The notes under the pieces are model-generated. The model did not search any database. It was given only the letters and a program-made list of their open reading frames with translations, and was not told the origin of the DNA. The translations under genes and the position numbers were made by a program. Shown here one piece after another: positions 44,334 to 54,381 of a stretch of DNA of 64,000 nucleotides (its first letter is position 1; the number at the start of each line of letters is the position of its first letter). This DNA comes from Bacillus mycoides. Its GTDB lineage: Bacteria > Bacillota > Bacilli > Bacillales > Bacillaceae_G. Where the stretch lies: NCBI RefSeq assembly GCF_001757995.1, contig NZ_LXLV01000071.1, forward strand, positions 1-64,000. Reading direction: 5' to 3'.

Positions 44334-45515
44334 CTACTTAAATAATGTATATAATTTTTTTATCTCCGACTCGGTTCCTAGCTCTTCATCTGATAAGTTC
44401 TTTATTAACTTATTTCTTAATTCTTCATTATGTATTAATTTCTTAATTCCCTCCGAAAGTGAGTGAGCATCCATGTCTATAATCAGCCCATTTTCTTCAT
44501 TTTTAATTTGATCTTTAGCTGTACTGAAATTTGTTACCATTATTGGTTTATGCAGTATTTTTGCTTCGTCTATTGCGATAGATTTTCCTTCGAACCTGGA
44601 TGGTTGTACATATATATCTGCTTCTCTTATATACGGATAGGGATTTTCTTTCAGTCCTAACAGTAAAAAATGATCTTGAAGGTGATTTTCTTCTATCATT
44701 TTTTCTAACTTACCTCGCCCTTCCCCTTCTCCAATGATATACCACTTTATTTCATATCCATCTCCAACCAGATTCTTACATGCTTCTATAGCCAAATCAA
44801 ATCCCTTTTCATGACTTAGCCTTCCTACAGAAACAAGCTTTACCCCTTTACGCTCTAGATCTACCTTTTCCTGTGACATTTTATTTATCGTACTTGGAGA
44901 TACGATGTTATGAATAACACCTATTTTGTCTTTATATATAGAAAATCTTTGTTTTAAAACATTGGCACATTCCTCAGACACCGTCACTATATGATCCAAT
45001 GAACGAAAATAACCCATATCAATGTTAGGATCCATTCCTAATTTGTCATAATCAGTGTGTATAAAACCAATTTTCTTATTCGCATTTACTTTGTCTATAC
45101 AAAAGTAAACTGGGTTCTTTTCTAAGTACCCAATCGCTACATCATACTTTTTACTTATATTCTGTAAAGATTTTGATAGATATCGCCATACTCTCTGTTC
45201 ACAACGGGCTTTGTTTTTTTCACTTTTAAATATGTAACCTGCACAAACCCTCGATAAGGCTATATCTAGTCTTCCTTGTCGCAAGCATTTCATGACAGCT
45301 GCTTTTATCGGCATATCAAACAACTGATACTCAGAAGGTTCTTCCAATACATTCACTTGTTTAGGGATTTTATTAAGGAATAAACCTTCATGCTTAAATA
45401 AAAATAAATCCACATTATAGCGAGAGTAATCCATCGTATTCAACAGAGAGATTAATGACTTCTCAGCCCCACCGCAGTTCAAATTATTGATAACAAATAA
45501 TACGTCTTTTTTCAT
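44334..45515 (-). CDS. Family 4 glycosyltransferase, paralogue A
   Basis: 393 residues from the ATG at 45515, eight bases after AAGG; a GTG three codons earlier lacks correct spacing. GT-B: NCGGAEKSL near 13, VGRLSHEKGFDLAIEA near 230, NPYPYIREADIYVQPSRFEGKSIAIDEA near 298 with the E-x7-E pair. Closely related to the next gene (45528-46718) and to 49026-50222, so a local duplication series. Confidence 0.9.
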   Translation of the reverse strand: MKKDVLFVINNLNCGGAEKSLISLLNTMDYSRYNVDLFLFKHEGLFLNKIPKQVNVLEEPSEYQLFDMPIKAAVMKCLRQGRLDIALSRVCAGYIFKSEKNKARCEQRVWRYLSKSLQNISKKYDVAIGYLEKNPVYFCIDKVNANKKIGFIHTDYDKLGMDPNIDMGYFRSLDHIVTVSEECANVLKQRFSIYKDKIGVIHNIVSPSTINKMSQEKVDLERKGVKLVSVGRLSHEKGFDLAIEACKNLVGDGYEIKWYIIGEGEGRGKLEKMIEENHLQDHFLLLGLKENPYPYIREADIYVQPSRFEGKSIAIDEAKILHKPIMVTNFSTAKDQIKNEENGLIIDMDAHSLSEGIKKLIHNEELRNKLIKNLSDEELGTESEIKKLYTLFK

Positions 45516-45527
45516 AATAATCACCTT

Positions 45528-46718
45528 TTAAAGAATTCCGTAGAGCTTATTTATTTCTTTTTCGGTTCCTAACTTTTCTGTAGATAAATTATTTACGATT
45601 CTTTCCCTTAATTCTATATCTTTGATAAGCCTTTCAATTTCAGTTGCTATTCCTTCTTCAGACATCTCAGCAATAATTCCGTTTATTCCATGATTTATTT
45701 GATCTTTTGCAGTTTCAAAGTTGGTCACCACTATCGGTTTATGCAATATTTTTGCTTCATCAATTGCTATAGACTTACCTTCATACCTAGATGGTTGCAC
45801 ATATATATCTGCTTTTCGTATATAAGGATAGGGATTTTCTCGAACCCCCAAAATTGTAAAATGGTTTGAAAGATGATGATCTTCTATTAAACGTTCTAAT
45901 GTATCTTTTTCATTTCCATCCCCTAATACGTACCAATTTATCTTGTATCCTTTTTCAAGAAGTAACTTGCAAGATTTCACTGCTAAATCTAAACCCTTTT
46001 CATGACTTAATCTGGCGACAGTAATAATATTGGTATAATGTCTATCAAACAAACTGTCATCTTCTATATCTTCTTTAGATAAATCATATATAACGCCAGG
46101 AGCTACTATATTATATATAATCGTAACTTTATTTTTTAGTTGTGGAAAATTTTCTTGTAACGATTTTGCACACTCTTCTGAAACCGTTATTAGATTATCT
46201 AGTTGTTCAAAATATGAGTTATCGAACTGGCAATCCATACCTGAATTCGAGTAGTTTGTATGTATCCATCCAGCCTTTTTTTTGGCATTGACCTTATCAA
46301 CTACGAAGTATATTGAAGACTTTTCAAGATAGCCTATCGCTGCATCATACTCTTTTTCTAACACTTCAAATGACTTACTTTGATATTCCCATGTATACTG
46401 TTCTGAAATTGCAGCTTCCTTTATCAATCTATTTTTAATAGTGAACATCAATCTTGAATATGCTAAATCAATTTGTCCATTCTTTAAAAAGCCCATTATT
46501 GAATTTTTAAGGCTAGATGTAAATATTTTATAATCACTTGGCAGATCTAATATATTTACCTCTCTTGGTATCGAATTTATGAATATTCCTGTTTTATTAA
46601 ACAAAAATAAATCTACATCATATAAACTGTAATCTATCTGAGATAGTAAATTTATCAAGCTTTTTTCTCCACCACCAGCAGATAAACTAGGCATAACAAA
46701 TAGTAGTTTTTTTTTCAT
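45528..46718 (-). CDS. Family 4 glycosyltransferase, paralogue B
   Basis: 396 residues from the ATG at 46718 with GGGG upstream; an in-frame TTG four codons earlier overlaps that site. Same block order as its neighbour: SAGGGEKSLINLL near 12, VARLSHEKGLDLAV near 235 and NPYPYIRKADIYVQPSRYEGKSIAIDEA near 305. It shares with paralogue A even the N-domain stretch AIGYLEKS near 133. Adds a sugar to the locus 2 unit, probably a linkage related to that of A. Confidence 0.9.
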   Translation of the reverse strand: MKKKLLFVMPSLSAGGGEKSLINLLSQIDYSLYDVDLFLFNKTGIFINSIPREVNILDLPSDYKIFTSSLKNSIMGFLKNGQIDLAYSRLMFTIKNRLIKEAAISEQYTWEYQSKSFEVLEKEYDAAIGYLEKSSIYFVVDKVNAKKKAGWIHTNYSNSGMDCQFDNSYFEQLDNLITVSEECAKSLQENFPQLKNKVTIIYNIVAPGVIYDLSKEDIEDDSLFDRHYTNIITVARLSHEKGLDLAVKSCKLLLEKGYKINWYVLGDGNEKDTLERLIEDHHLSNHFTILGVRENPYPYIRKADIYVQPSRYEGKSIAIDEAKILHKPIVVTNFETAKDQINHGINGIIAEMSEEGIATEIERLIKDIELRERIVNNLSTEKLGTEKEINKLYGIL

Positions 46719-46731
46719 AATGTACCCCAAA

Positions 46732-47892
46732 TTACTTAGACAATTCTTTCAAATATTCTACTGCTTTGTAAGACATTTTCTTTATATTAGGTATAGATTG
46801 TCGTAGCTTTTGCCTTATCTCCTCTTCCTCTCGTACCATCTCATCAAATCTTGCTTTTAATTTATTACTATCAGATATCTCCTCTATATCTAAAACTAAT
46901 TTTTCTTCCCCAAATATATCTTTAGATATCCCTTTGGACTTTACACTATATCCCAATACCATAGTCGGAATAAAACTAGAGTAAGCAGCTATAGTTGCAT
47001 GCGTTCGAGCTCCTATAAAGAAACGCATTCTAGCTATATACCCCTTATACTGTATTGCATTTAAGTTATCTGGTAACAGAATCACTCTGCCTGTGTCCTT
47101 AAATTCTTTGTAATATTTGTAGAGAACTTCGTAATCATTGTTCCCATCTTCAATAACGTGAGGTGTAAGAGCAATCGTCATATCTGTCGTATTTAATATA
47201 TGATTAATTAACTCTCTTACCGCAACTTGAGAATTCTCATTTCTATTCCATACAAGCGGGCTAAAATTAAGACCCATTGTATTTCCTTCCTGCCATCCAT
47301 TAGGCAACTCCAATTCTTCTTTTTCCATTGTAAATGCAGCATCAGCACACAATTGAACGTTATTTAATCCTTGTTTTTTTAACATATTATAGGTAAGACT
47401 TTCGCGTGCTAATATTAAATCAAAGAGCTTTAGATCTTCCAACTTTCTTTCAGACATATCCTCTTCTCCTATAGAACATCCCCATAGTACTAGCTTTTTC
47501 CCCTGCATTTTTACTCTTCTATCAATCTCATACCACCCAGGTTGCTCTCCATAGCAATAATTATCCCCTCCGATAGATAAACATACATCGGAACTTTTTA
47601 TATGCTTTATTATGTTATGATGAATTTTCCCTAATGCATAAGACTCATCGTTAAAGAGTTTTACTTTAACTGAGGACAATAACCAATCATATGAATATTT
47701 TTTCAGACTGCGGCTAGAACCATCATATATATAATCTAACTTATTGATTACCTTATCTGTTTCAGGTCTATCTGATGCCAAACATACTTTTGCTCCATCT
47801 ATTTTTTCTTTTATAATATTTGTAGAAGCTCGAACTATCGCTTCGCACCCTCTATTCAAACTGCCCCCATGGGCAAACATCATAAACTTCAC
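46732..47892 (-). CDS. Polysaccharide pyruvyl transferase family protein
   Basis: 386 residues, CsaB/WcaK type. MFAHGGSLNRGCEAIVRAST at the N-terminus, VLWGCSIGEED near 143, AARESLTYNMLKKQG-like stretch near 163 (here LARESLTYN), ALTPHVIEDGNNDYEVLY near 238 and ARMRFFIGARTHATIAAYSS near 288 are the family blocks. Transfers pyruvate from phosphoenolpyruvate as a ketal to a sugar, giving negative charge. It sits between glycosyltransferases, so it may act on the lipid-linked unit. Similar proteins are EpsO and EpsI of B. subtilis. Confidence 0.88.
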   Translation of the reverse strand: MKFMMFAHGGSLNRGCEAIVRASTNIIKEKIDGAKVCLASDRPETDKVINKLDYIYDGSSRSLKKYSYDWLLSSVKVKLFNDESYALGKIHHNIIKHIKSSDVCLSIGGDNYCYGEQPGWYEIDRRVKMQGKKLVLWGCSIGEEDMSERKLEDLKLFDLILARESLTYNMLKKQGLNNVQLCADAAFTMEKEELELPNGWQEGNTMGLNFSPLVWNRNENSQVAVRELINHILNTTDMTIALTPHVIEDGNNDYEVLYKYYKEFKDTGRVILLPDNLNAIQYKGYIARMRFFIGARTHATIAAYSSFIPTMVLGYSVKSKGISKDIFGEEKLVLDIEEISDSNKLKARFDEMVREEEEIRQKLRQSIPNIKKMSYKAVEYLKELSK

Positions 47893-47909
47893 ACTAAATT
47901 CCTCCAGTT

Positions 47910-48941
47910 TTATTTATTTCTAAGCCTGCTGTAAGAGACTGCGAAGTATAACCCCACAGTAGATTTTCTTTTAATCATATTTATTAAAAATTTCTCATAT
48001 CTACCAAGCTTGCTATAAGTTACTTCACAATATAGCGGCAATGCCTCTCTAACATATTTATTGCATATCATATTTTTTATGTATTCATATCTCTCACTAA
48101 ACCGTATTTCCTTAGACGGTTCAAAATAAATATATACGTAGGAAATTACACTATTTATAAACTTTCTTGATTTCAATTCACGTATCTTTGCCTTATCAAC
48201 CTTTTCGATGTAAATTTTCGGTAGTTCCATATTATATACTTCCACAGCTCGCTTGAAATAATCTTTTTTTGAGATATCCCGAGTTGCGCTACCCGCTACA
48301 TCCCTATAATAATATCCCGTATAATTTATATATTCCATATTAGTTGCATTACTAAAAAATTGAATATTAAACATTCCATCTTCTCCTAATGCGACCTTCT
48401 CTGGAAACTTCACATTATTTTTCGTTATTATGCTATTTTTATAAATTTTGTTTACAGCAGTATTTAAATTATCGCTTTTAAGAAAATAGGGTAATATCTC
48501 TTTATTTATATATTCTTTTTTTAGAACGATATTAGTTGGAAATGGATATTCAATTGTTACCTTATGCCCCTCAATCTCACTTCTTAAATTTGATATAATT
48601 ACATCACAATTGCTTTGTTTTGCTGAATTATACAGAGTTTCATACATATCCGCTTCTACATAATCATCAGCATCAACAAATCCAATATATTCACCATTAG
48701 CTATAAGAAGTCCTTGATTCCTTGCAATACTCACACCTTGATTTTTTTGATTTATAAGTATAATCCTGTCATCTAGTGCCCTATACTTTTCAATAATCTC
48801 TACGCTATTGTCCGTTGAACCATCATTAATAAAGATAAATTCGCAGTTATGAAGCACCTGATTTAACAGTGATTCTATACACCGAGTAATATATTTACCA
48901 GCATTATAAACCGGTATAATTACACTGACATTTCTATTCAT
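47910..48941 (-). CDS. Family 2 glycosyltransferase
   Basis: 343 residues from the ATG at 48941; a TTG two codons earlier is also possible. GT-A motifs VSVIIPVYNAGKYI, FINDGSTDNS near 37, SIARNQG, GFVDADDYVE (DxD near 90) and ALGEDGMFNIQFF near 185. Adds one sugar to the locus 2 repeat. Confidence 0.88.
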   Translation of the reverse strand: MNRNVSVIIPVYNAGKYITRCIESLLNQVLHNCEFIFINDGSTDNSVEIIEKYRALDDRIILINQKNQGVSIARNQGLLIANGEYIGFVDADDYVEADMYETLYNSAKQSNCDVIISNLRSEIEGHKVTIEYPFPTNIVLKKEYINKEILPYFLKSDNLNTAVNKIYKNSIITKNNVKFPEKVALGEDGMFNIQFFSNATNMEYINYTGYYYRDVAGSATRDISKKDYFKRAVEVYNMELPKIYIEKVDKAKIRELKSRKFINSVISYVYIYFEPSKEIRFSERYEYIKNMICNKYVREALPLYCEVTYSKLGRYEKFLINMIKRKSTVGLYFAVSYSRLRNK

Positions 48942-49025
48942 GGGCAAATCACCCCTTTGCTTTGAATCCCTTATACTTTCATTTTTAAAAATTTTTGTAG
49001 TTGTACCAATACACTTAATAAACTT

Positions 49026-50222
49026 TTAAGCCTCTATAATTTCATACAACTTATTTAATTCATACTTATTACTATAATCAGTATTACTACAATTGTTAGC
49101 TAACTGCTTTCTTACGGTAGCATCCTTATACAATTTTTCTATTCCATCTGCTATTCCTTCAACGGATAATTCCGTAATATATCCGTCAACCCCATTTTTC
49201 ACTTGACTGTTTGCGGTTGTATAATTTGTAATTAGGACTGGTTTTGCAAGTATCTGAGCCTCTCCTACTGTAACAGCTTTTCCCTCATATCTAGATGGTT
49301 GGACATATAAATCAGCTTCTTTTATATATGGATATGGATTAATTTGCTTTCCTAGCAACACAAAGCTATTTTCTAATTTCAAATCCCTTATTAGATTTTT
49401 AATCATTGTTTCATCTCCACCATATCCAACTACATACCAGGCTATATTCTCATAGCCTTTATCTTTCAATATCCTTAAAGCCCTAACAGCATTATCGATT
49501 CCTTTTGCATGAGATAGTCTAGCCACAGTTATAACTTTAAAACGGTTATCAAGAAGCATAGGGGTATCTATTTCTTCATTCGCCATGTCTCTAATAAACT
49601 GCGGGGAGGTTATATTTTCCATTACTATAACCTTATTTTTTAATGCACTATATTTTTTTAAAAATGAATTTTTGCATGCCTCTGATACAGCTACAATACA
49701 ATCAAATTTATTCCATACTTTTAAATCCATCTCTATATCTGTCTCAATTGTAGAATAATCTGTATGAATCCATGCTATTTTTTTCTTAGCCTTGACCTTA
49801 TCTGCTACAAAATAATGCGGCCACAAATAACTAATTGCAACATCATACTCTTTATCTAGTTTAGGTAAAAATGGAATAGCATATTTCCACATTAATTGCA
49901 TTTGATAATATCCTGTCTCTACTATTCCTTTAGCTTTTCCTGCAAAACGAGTATTTATCTTAGATAAAATTCTAGAAAATCCAATGCCATACTCTTTATC
50001 CTTTAAAGTTTCTCCGATTGACTTCCTAAAGGTGGTGTATTGTGGAACTTCTTCTAATAAATTTACCTTGTTACAAACTAATTCCATAAAATCCCCTTGA
50101 TGTCTATACAGCATTAAATCAACAGCGTATTTTTTGTAATCAAAACCCTCAAGCATACTTATAAGGCTTCTTTCTACTCCTCCAACTTCCATATCAAATG
50201 AGGCCACCAGTATATCCTTCAT
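49026..50222 (-). CDS. Family 4 glycosyltransferase, paralogue C
   Basis: 398 residues; ATG with a strong AGGAGG site. VGGVERSLISML near 12 (cf. GGAEKSL in paralogues A and B), VARLSHAKGIDNAVRAL near 228 and NPYPYIKEADLYVQPSRYEGKAVTVGEA near 300. More diverged than A and B are from each other. The signature Glu positions are kept, so it should be active. Confidence 0.9.
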   Translation of the reverse strand: MKDILVASFDMEVGGVERSLISMLEGFDYKKYAVDLMLYRHQGDFMELVCNKVNLLEEVPQYTTFRKSIGETLKDKEYGIGFSRILSKINTRFAGKAKGIVETGYYQMQLMWKYAIPFLPKLDKEYDVAISYLWPHYFVADKVKAKKKIAWIHTDYSTIETDIEMDLKVWNKFDCIVAVSEACKNSFLKKYSALKNKVIVMENITSPQFIRDMANEEIDTPMLLDNRFKVITVARLSHAKGIDNAVRALRILKDKGYENIAWYVVGYGGDETMIKNLIRDLKLENSFVLLGKQINPYPYIKEADLYVQPSRYEGKAVTVGEAQILAKPVLITNYTTANSQVKNGVDGYITELSVEGIADGIEKLYKDATVRKQLANNCSNTDYSNKYELNKLYEIIEA

Positions 50223-50231
50223 ATATGCCTC

Positions 50232-50972
50232 CTAATTTTTTGTAACAAATTTTCTTATCCGCGCTATATTTTCTCCACCTATAACCTTAGATGCTAACAG
50301 TTTTAAACCACTCTTCAATCTTGCTTTAGGTGGTAACCAACTTTTATAAAAATGATGCATTGCATATGTATTTGGAGTAATAAATTTTCTACAGTTAATA
50401 TAATCATATGGAGAAAAATATGTTTGAGGATAGAAGGCTCCTATCCCACTTATTTCTTGATATTCTCCATTCAACTGTAATCCTTTATTTTTTAGTATCT
50501 CGCTTATAATGGCCACATTAGTTAAACTGTCATACTTTCCATCCTCTTTAATAAAACTTTTTTCTTCGTATGAATCTAGAAACATTTTTATTAATACATT
50601 TCCTTTAGTGGCTCCTATTGTACTTGTAGCTATATAGTTCTCTTGTTCAAATCCCCAAAATGAATCATGATGTAGCATATCATCAAAAGATTTGAATACC
50701 TCTACATCCGTATCTAAGTAAATTCCTCCAAATTTATAAAGAGCGTATACTCTTACATAATCACTTACAAATGCAAATTTTTTGTATTCATAGGCTTCCT
50801 TGACATATAAATTACAATTTATATCAAAATTATCTTCATTCCACTCAATTATTTCATAACCAGCTAAATTCTCTTTCCAGCTATCTATACATTTTTTTAC
50901 TATTATAGGTTTTTCTCCTTTACCAAACCAACAATAGTGAATGATGCGTGGAATCTTTTCTGTAAATGCCAA
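50232..50972 (-). CDS. GT32 (OCH1-like, Gly_transf_sug) glycosyltransferase
   Basis: 246 residues. IPRIIHYCWFGKGEKP at 7-22, YEIIEWNEDNFD near 40, FAFVSDYVRVYALYKFGGIYLDTDVEVF near 66-93 containing the DxD, and HHFYKSWLPP near 212. These are the standard blocks of capsular-locus GT32 enzymes. Ends 10 bases before paralogue C. Confidence 0.9.
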   Translation of the reverse strand: MAFTEKIPRIIHYCWFGKGEKPIIVKKCIDSWKENLAGYEIIEWNEDNFDINCNLYVKEAYEYKKFAFVSDYVRVYALYKFGGIYLDTDVEVFKSFDDMLHHDSFWGFEQENYIATSTIGATKGNVLIKMFLDSYEEKSFIKEDGKYDSLTNVAIISEILKNKGLQLNGEYQEISGIGAFYPQTYFSPYDYINCRKFITPNTYAMHHFYKSWLPPKARLKSGLKLLASKVIGGENIARIRKFVTKN

Positions 50973-51075
50973 CTCAGTATCCCCTTTCTAAACTATATAG
51001 AATAATATATCTATACACCTAAATTTCCATATTTCATTGATCAACTAGTCATTAACATATTTCACCTTAAAAAAC

Positions 51076-52149
51076 TTAGAAATTTAAAAAATTACTTTTA
51101 TAAATAATGTTTAATGTTATTACATTCTCGTATGCATAGAAGATAAAATAAAATACTAATATTGCATAATAAACTAGTTTTTGGTCTTTATCAGTAAATA
51201 ATTTTATAATCCATGAAATTAAAATTAATTGGTATAATCCAAAATATATAGAAAATCTTGCAAAAATCCAATTTTGTGTTGAAATTATCATGAATACAAG
51301 TCCTAATATAGACATATTTACTACATAGTCACTTTTAGGAAATATTTCCCTAAGTTTCTCTCTTCCAATGTAAGCAATAATAATTGGAGGAATATTAACT
51401 CCAACTCTAAGTATATTTGCTCCGCCCTCAGAAAAGTTCTTGTAATCTCCATACTGACTATCTCCTATGACTGAGAATAACGTATCTAAAAATTGATTAA
51501 ACCCTATAACTATGAATACAGAGCAAAAAAGGGTTACATACGTTTCCCATGACCATGCTTTTCTCCTAATCATAAAATATATTGGAATAAGGATAAGTGC
51601 AGTTTGATGTATTGTTGATGCAAATAGAATAATTAGAATATACTTTTTCCAGTTACCTTCAAATATATATTTTGTTGCAGCAAAAATAATTGCTGCTGCA
51701 AGAAATTGCCTTATCCCATTCATTGATATTAAATACATTCCACCTGTTATATATACATATAAACTTAATTCGAACATTCTTGTATATTTATATAAAACCA
51801 ACACAATAAGTACATTTGTTATTAGTGCCGTTACAAAAATCAATATTTGAGGGTCATTAGAGAACTGTTTTAAAATCATCTGAAGCACATTAAAACCCAT
51901 ATCTTTTCCTTCTTTTATATGTTCCCAATCAAACGTATCTTTTTTATAAGAATACATATAAAAAAAAGTATCCCCGATATTATTACGGAGACCAGACACC
52001 ATTACAAGAATAACTATTGTTAAAAATACTAACAGCTTATTTGGCTTTGATTGAACAATGTGTGGTCCCATTATTACAGGAGTAGAAAAATATCTTGCTA
52101 AAAAAGAAAGAATATAAACTAAGACCAGCGTAACCCAAAATATAAACAT
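51076..52149 (-). CDS. EpsG-family polysaccharide polymerase
   Basis: 357 residues, about ten membrane helices. SGLRNNIGDTFFYMY near 61, GFNVLQMILKQFSNDP near 95 and the ISMNGIRQFLAAAIIF block near 143 mark the EpsG family, the Wzy-like polymerase of B. subtilis-type EPS loci. Polymerises the flipped locus 2 units. Confidence 0.87.
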   Translation of the reverse strand: MFIFWVTLVLVYILSFLARYFSTPVIMGPHIVQSKPNKLLVFLTIVILVMVSGLRNNIGDTFFYMYSYKKDTFDWEHIKEGKDMGFNVLQMILKQFSNDPQILIFVTALITNVLIVLVLYKYTRMFELSLYVYITGGMYLISMNGIRQFLAAAIIFAATKYIFEGNWKKYILIILFASTIHQTALILIPIYFMIRRKAWSWETYVTLFCSVFIVIGFNQFLDTLFSVIGDSQYGDYKNFSEGGANILRVGVNIPPIIIAYIGREKLREIFPKSDYVVNMSILGLVFMIISTQNWIFARFSIYFGLYQLILISWIIKLFTDKDQKLVYYAILVFYFIFYAYENVITLNIIYKSNFLNF

Positions 52150-52171
52150 TTTTAAATTCCTTTCATATTAT

Positions 52172-52257
52172 AGATTGTAAATATAGAACTCTTTGCTATT
52201 CTTTAACCAAATAATTCAATAATATAGCCTATCAGTCCTATATTTCTCTTACAATCT
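52172..52257. repeat. Long inverted repeat in the gap upstream of the EpsG-like gene
   Basis: AGATTGTAA-ATATAG (52172-52186) pairs with CTATAT (52238-52243) and TTACAATCT (52249-52257). No U-tract follows, so it is a leader hairpin or operator rather than a terminator. Confidence 0.4.
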
Positions 52258-52299
52258 AAATACATGTGACAATAAAATACATAGTTAATTAAAGACCTA

Positions 52300-53202
52300 C
52301 TATTTATTTTTCAAAACAGTAGCTTTACTCGTCTTTTGAATATAAAAATGAAGCATAATCCCAAAAGGTGTAGCCACCAAAGTAATAAGCTTACATGGGG
52401 ACTCAATAAGAAATTTATAGTTTTTGATCATCAAGTTGCTAGATACATAATGTATAGATTCTCGAAATTTTTCTTTTAATGTAGGAGCATATTTCATAGC
52501 AACTTTTCTAAAGAATGAGAACCCTTGGGGGTTTTTTCTATATTGCTTAATAATGTTCATGCTAGATCCATCTGCTAAATACTCAACATGACAAAGAACT
52601 TTATTCATGATGAGTAAAGGTTGCTCTTGATCAATAAGAATATATTTATAACTTAAAGGACAGTACTTTTCGCCCGGAAATATTGGATATGGTGGGGTTT
52701 TTCGTGTTAACTCTGATCGATAAACTAACTTTTTATCACCTGTGACTTTATATTTCGCATGCAAATCTGTCAGTTTAGATTCCTTCACATGTTCCGGCAT
52801 CATCGTTCCAATAACTTTTCCATTTGGATTAGCGTCTAATCCTATTATGCCAGCGTAATCATTACTTCCATACTCCTTCCAAAAACGAGTGATATTTTCA
52901 ACGGCATCATCCGCCATATAATCGTCAGAATCAATACAAACATTAAGTTCCGTATCAATTAATTCGTAAGCAGTATTATGTGCCCCGTGCATTCCCTGAT
53001 TCTCTTGATAATGATACTGAATTGAGATACTGCCTTGGGAAATCCAATTTTCTATTAACTCTCTTGTGTCATCTGTAGATCCATCATCAATAATTAACCA
53101 AACAAAATCCTTACTTGTCTGTCGCTTTAAACTTTCATAACATAAATGCAGCGTGTAAGCACGGTTAAATGTAGGTGTAAAAATTGTAAGAGTAGGTTTC
53201 AA
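52300..53202 (-). CDS. Family 2 glycosyltransferase
   Basis: 300 residues from the TTG at 53202, seven bases after GGAGAG; an ATG five codons earlier has no good site but cannot be excluded. PTLTIFTPTFNRAYTL near 4, LIIDDGSTDDT near 37, CIDSDDYM (DxD near 90) and a late basic tail with a short hydrophobic stretch. Adds one sugar. Confidence 0.85.
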   Translation of the reverse strand: MKPTLTIFTPTFNRAYTLHLCYESLKRQTSKDFVWLIIDDGSTDDTRELIENWISQGSISIQYHYQENQGMHGAHNTAYELIDTELNVCIDSDDYMADDAVENITRFWKEYGSNDYAGIIGLDANPNGKVIGTMMPEHVKESKLTDLHAKYKVTGDKKLVYRSELTRKTPPYPIFPGEKYCPLSYKYILIDQEQPLLIMNKVLCHVEYLADGSSMNIIKQYRKNPQGFSFFRKVAMKYAPTLKEKFRESIHYVSSNLMIKNYKFLIESPCKLITLVATPFGIMLHFYIQKTSKATVLKNK

Positions 53203-53232
53203 TTTACATCTCTCCATCAATCATCTAATCTA

Positions 53233-54324
53233 TTAAAATTCATCCCCTAATATTGTTAATATACTATTTAATACTAATCTATCAGGTCTTACATATTCAT
53301 GGTAATATCTATAATTGTTAATCATCATTTGATATCTATAATTTTCATCATTTGATAAAGTATATATTTGATTTATACATTCTTCTGGTGTTTTAAAAAC
53401 AAGATAATTTTGACCATCACGAAAATCACCTGGGACTTCATAATGTAATTCTTCTGTTACTATAGCCTTGCTTGCTGCAACATACTCTGCAAATTTCCAA
53501 CCAATAGATTGATGTAATCCCATAGTTGCAATACAAATTGCAGATTCTTTTACCTTTCTTAGGTAATTATTCCGTTCAGTAGCTTTTCCGTCTTCTATAA
53601 CAATATCTGCATAATTTTTATATGCAAATTCTGATGGTGCTACTCCTCCATAAAATTTATCTCCGAACTCTTTTCGACAAAGTCTAATGCATGTTGCTCG
53701 AAAATCATTAATATATGCACGTTCTTCCTTTTTATTCGAAGAAATTTGCCCTTCATAATCTCCATTTACATCCCATAGCCTAGCCATAAAAAGAATTTTT
53801 GAATCTATTTCTTTATGAGGTATATCTTCAAAAGAATTAATACGATATAAACCATTGTAATATTGAGACAACGGAACCTTCCGTATTATTTTCTTAATTT
53901 TCTCCCTAAGTGGATCTTGAGGCATCGGTGAATGCGCAATATTTCCAGGTATTGTAACCATATAATTTAATCCAAGGGGATAAATTTTTTCCTTATGCCT
54001 TAACTTTGAATTATAAAAACTATTAAAACTTCGCTTAAAGTAAAAGTCGTATTTTTCTAACAACACATTCATAAACTCAACATAATCCTGATTTTGCTTA
54101 AGCAAATTATCATAACCATCATTAACATCATATAACACTCGAGTTTTCCCGTTGATTATAACTTCCATCATATTATAAGGTAATTGATCTTGATGATTCT
54201 TACTAAGTTTCTCTATCCTCAAGTCTATTACTCCTTGTTGAGCAAGTAGAACAAAACCTGCAGTTATATTATAGAGATGCAGCGGAACTTCTCCTAGCCT
54301 AAGACAACATGAAACTCTTGACAT
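53233..54324 (-). CDS. Putative GT-B glycosyltransferase, family not placed
   Basis: 363 residues from the ATG at 54324, seven bases after AAGGAG; the first in-frame ATG at 54354 has no ribosome site. I recognise no strong signature. The C-terminal third (GWKFAEYVAASKAIVTEELHYEVPGDF, then FKTPEECINQIYTL) resembles the donor half of family 1/4-type transferases. The N-terminal part contains a short Cys-containing start (SRVSCCLR). The context is entirely glycosyltransferases. Donor and acceptor unknown. Confidence 0.65.
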   Translation of the reverse strand: MSRVSCCLRLGEVPLHLYNITAGFVLLAQQGVIDLRIEKLSKNHQDQLPYNMMEVIINGKTRVLYDVNDGYDNLLKQNQDYVEFMNVLLEKYDFYFKRSFNSFYNSKLRHKEKIYPLGLNYMVTIPGNIAHSPMPQDPLREKIKKIIRKVPLSQYYNGLYRINSFEDIPHKEIDSKILFMARLWDVNGDYEGQISSNKKEERAYINDFRATCIRLCRKEFGDKFYGGVAPSEFAYKNYADIVIEDGKATERNNYLRKVKESAICIATMGLHQSIGWKFAEYVAASKAIVTEELHYEVPGDFRDGQNYLVFKTPEECINQIYTLSNDENYRYQMMINNYRYYHEYVRPDRLVLNSILTILGDEF

Positions 54325-54381
54325 CATTGTGCTCCTTTTTAATCCTTTAGACATTATTTAAAATATAGAAGTTACTATTAA

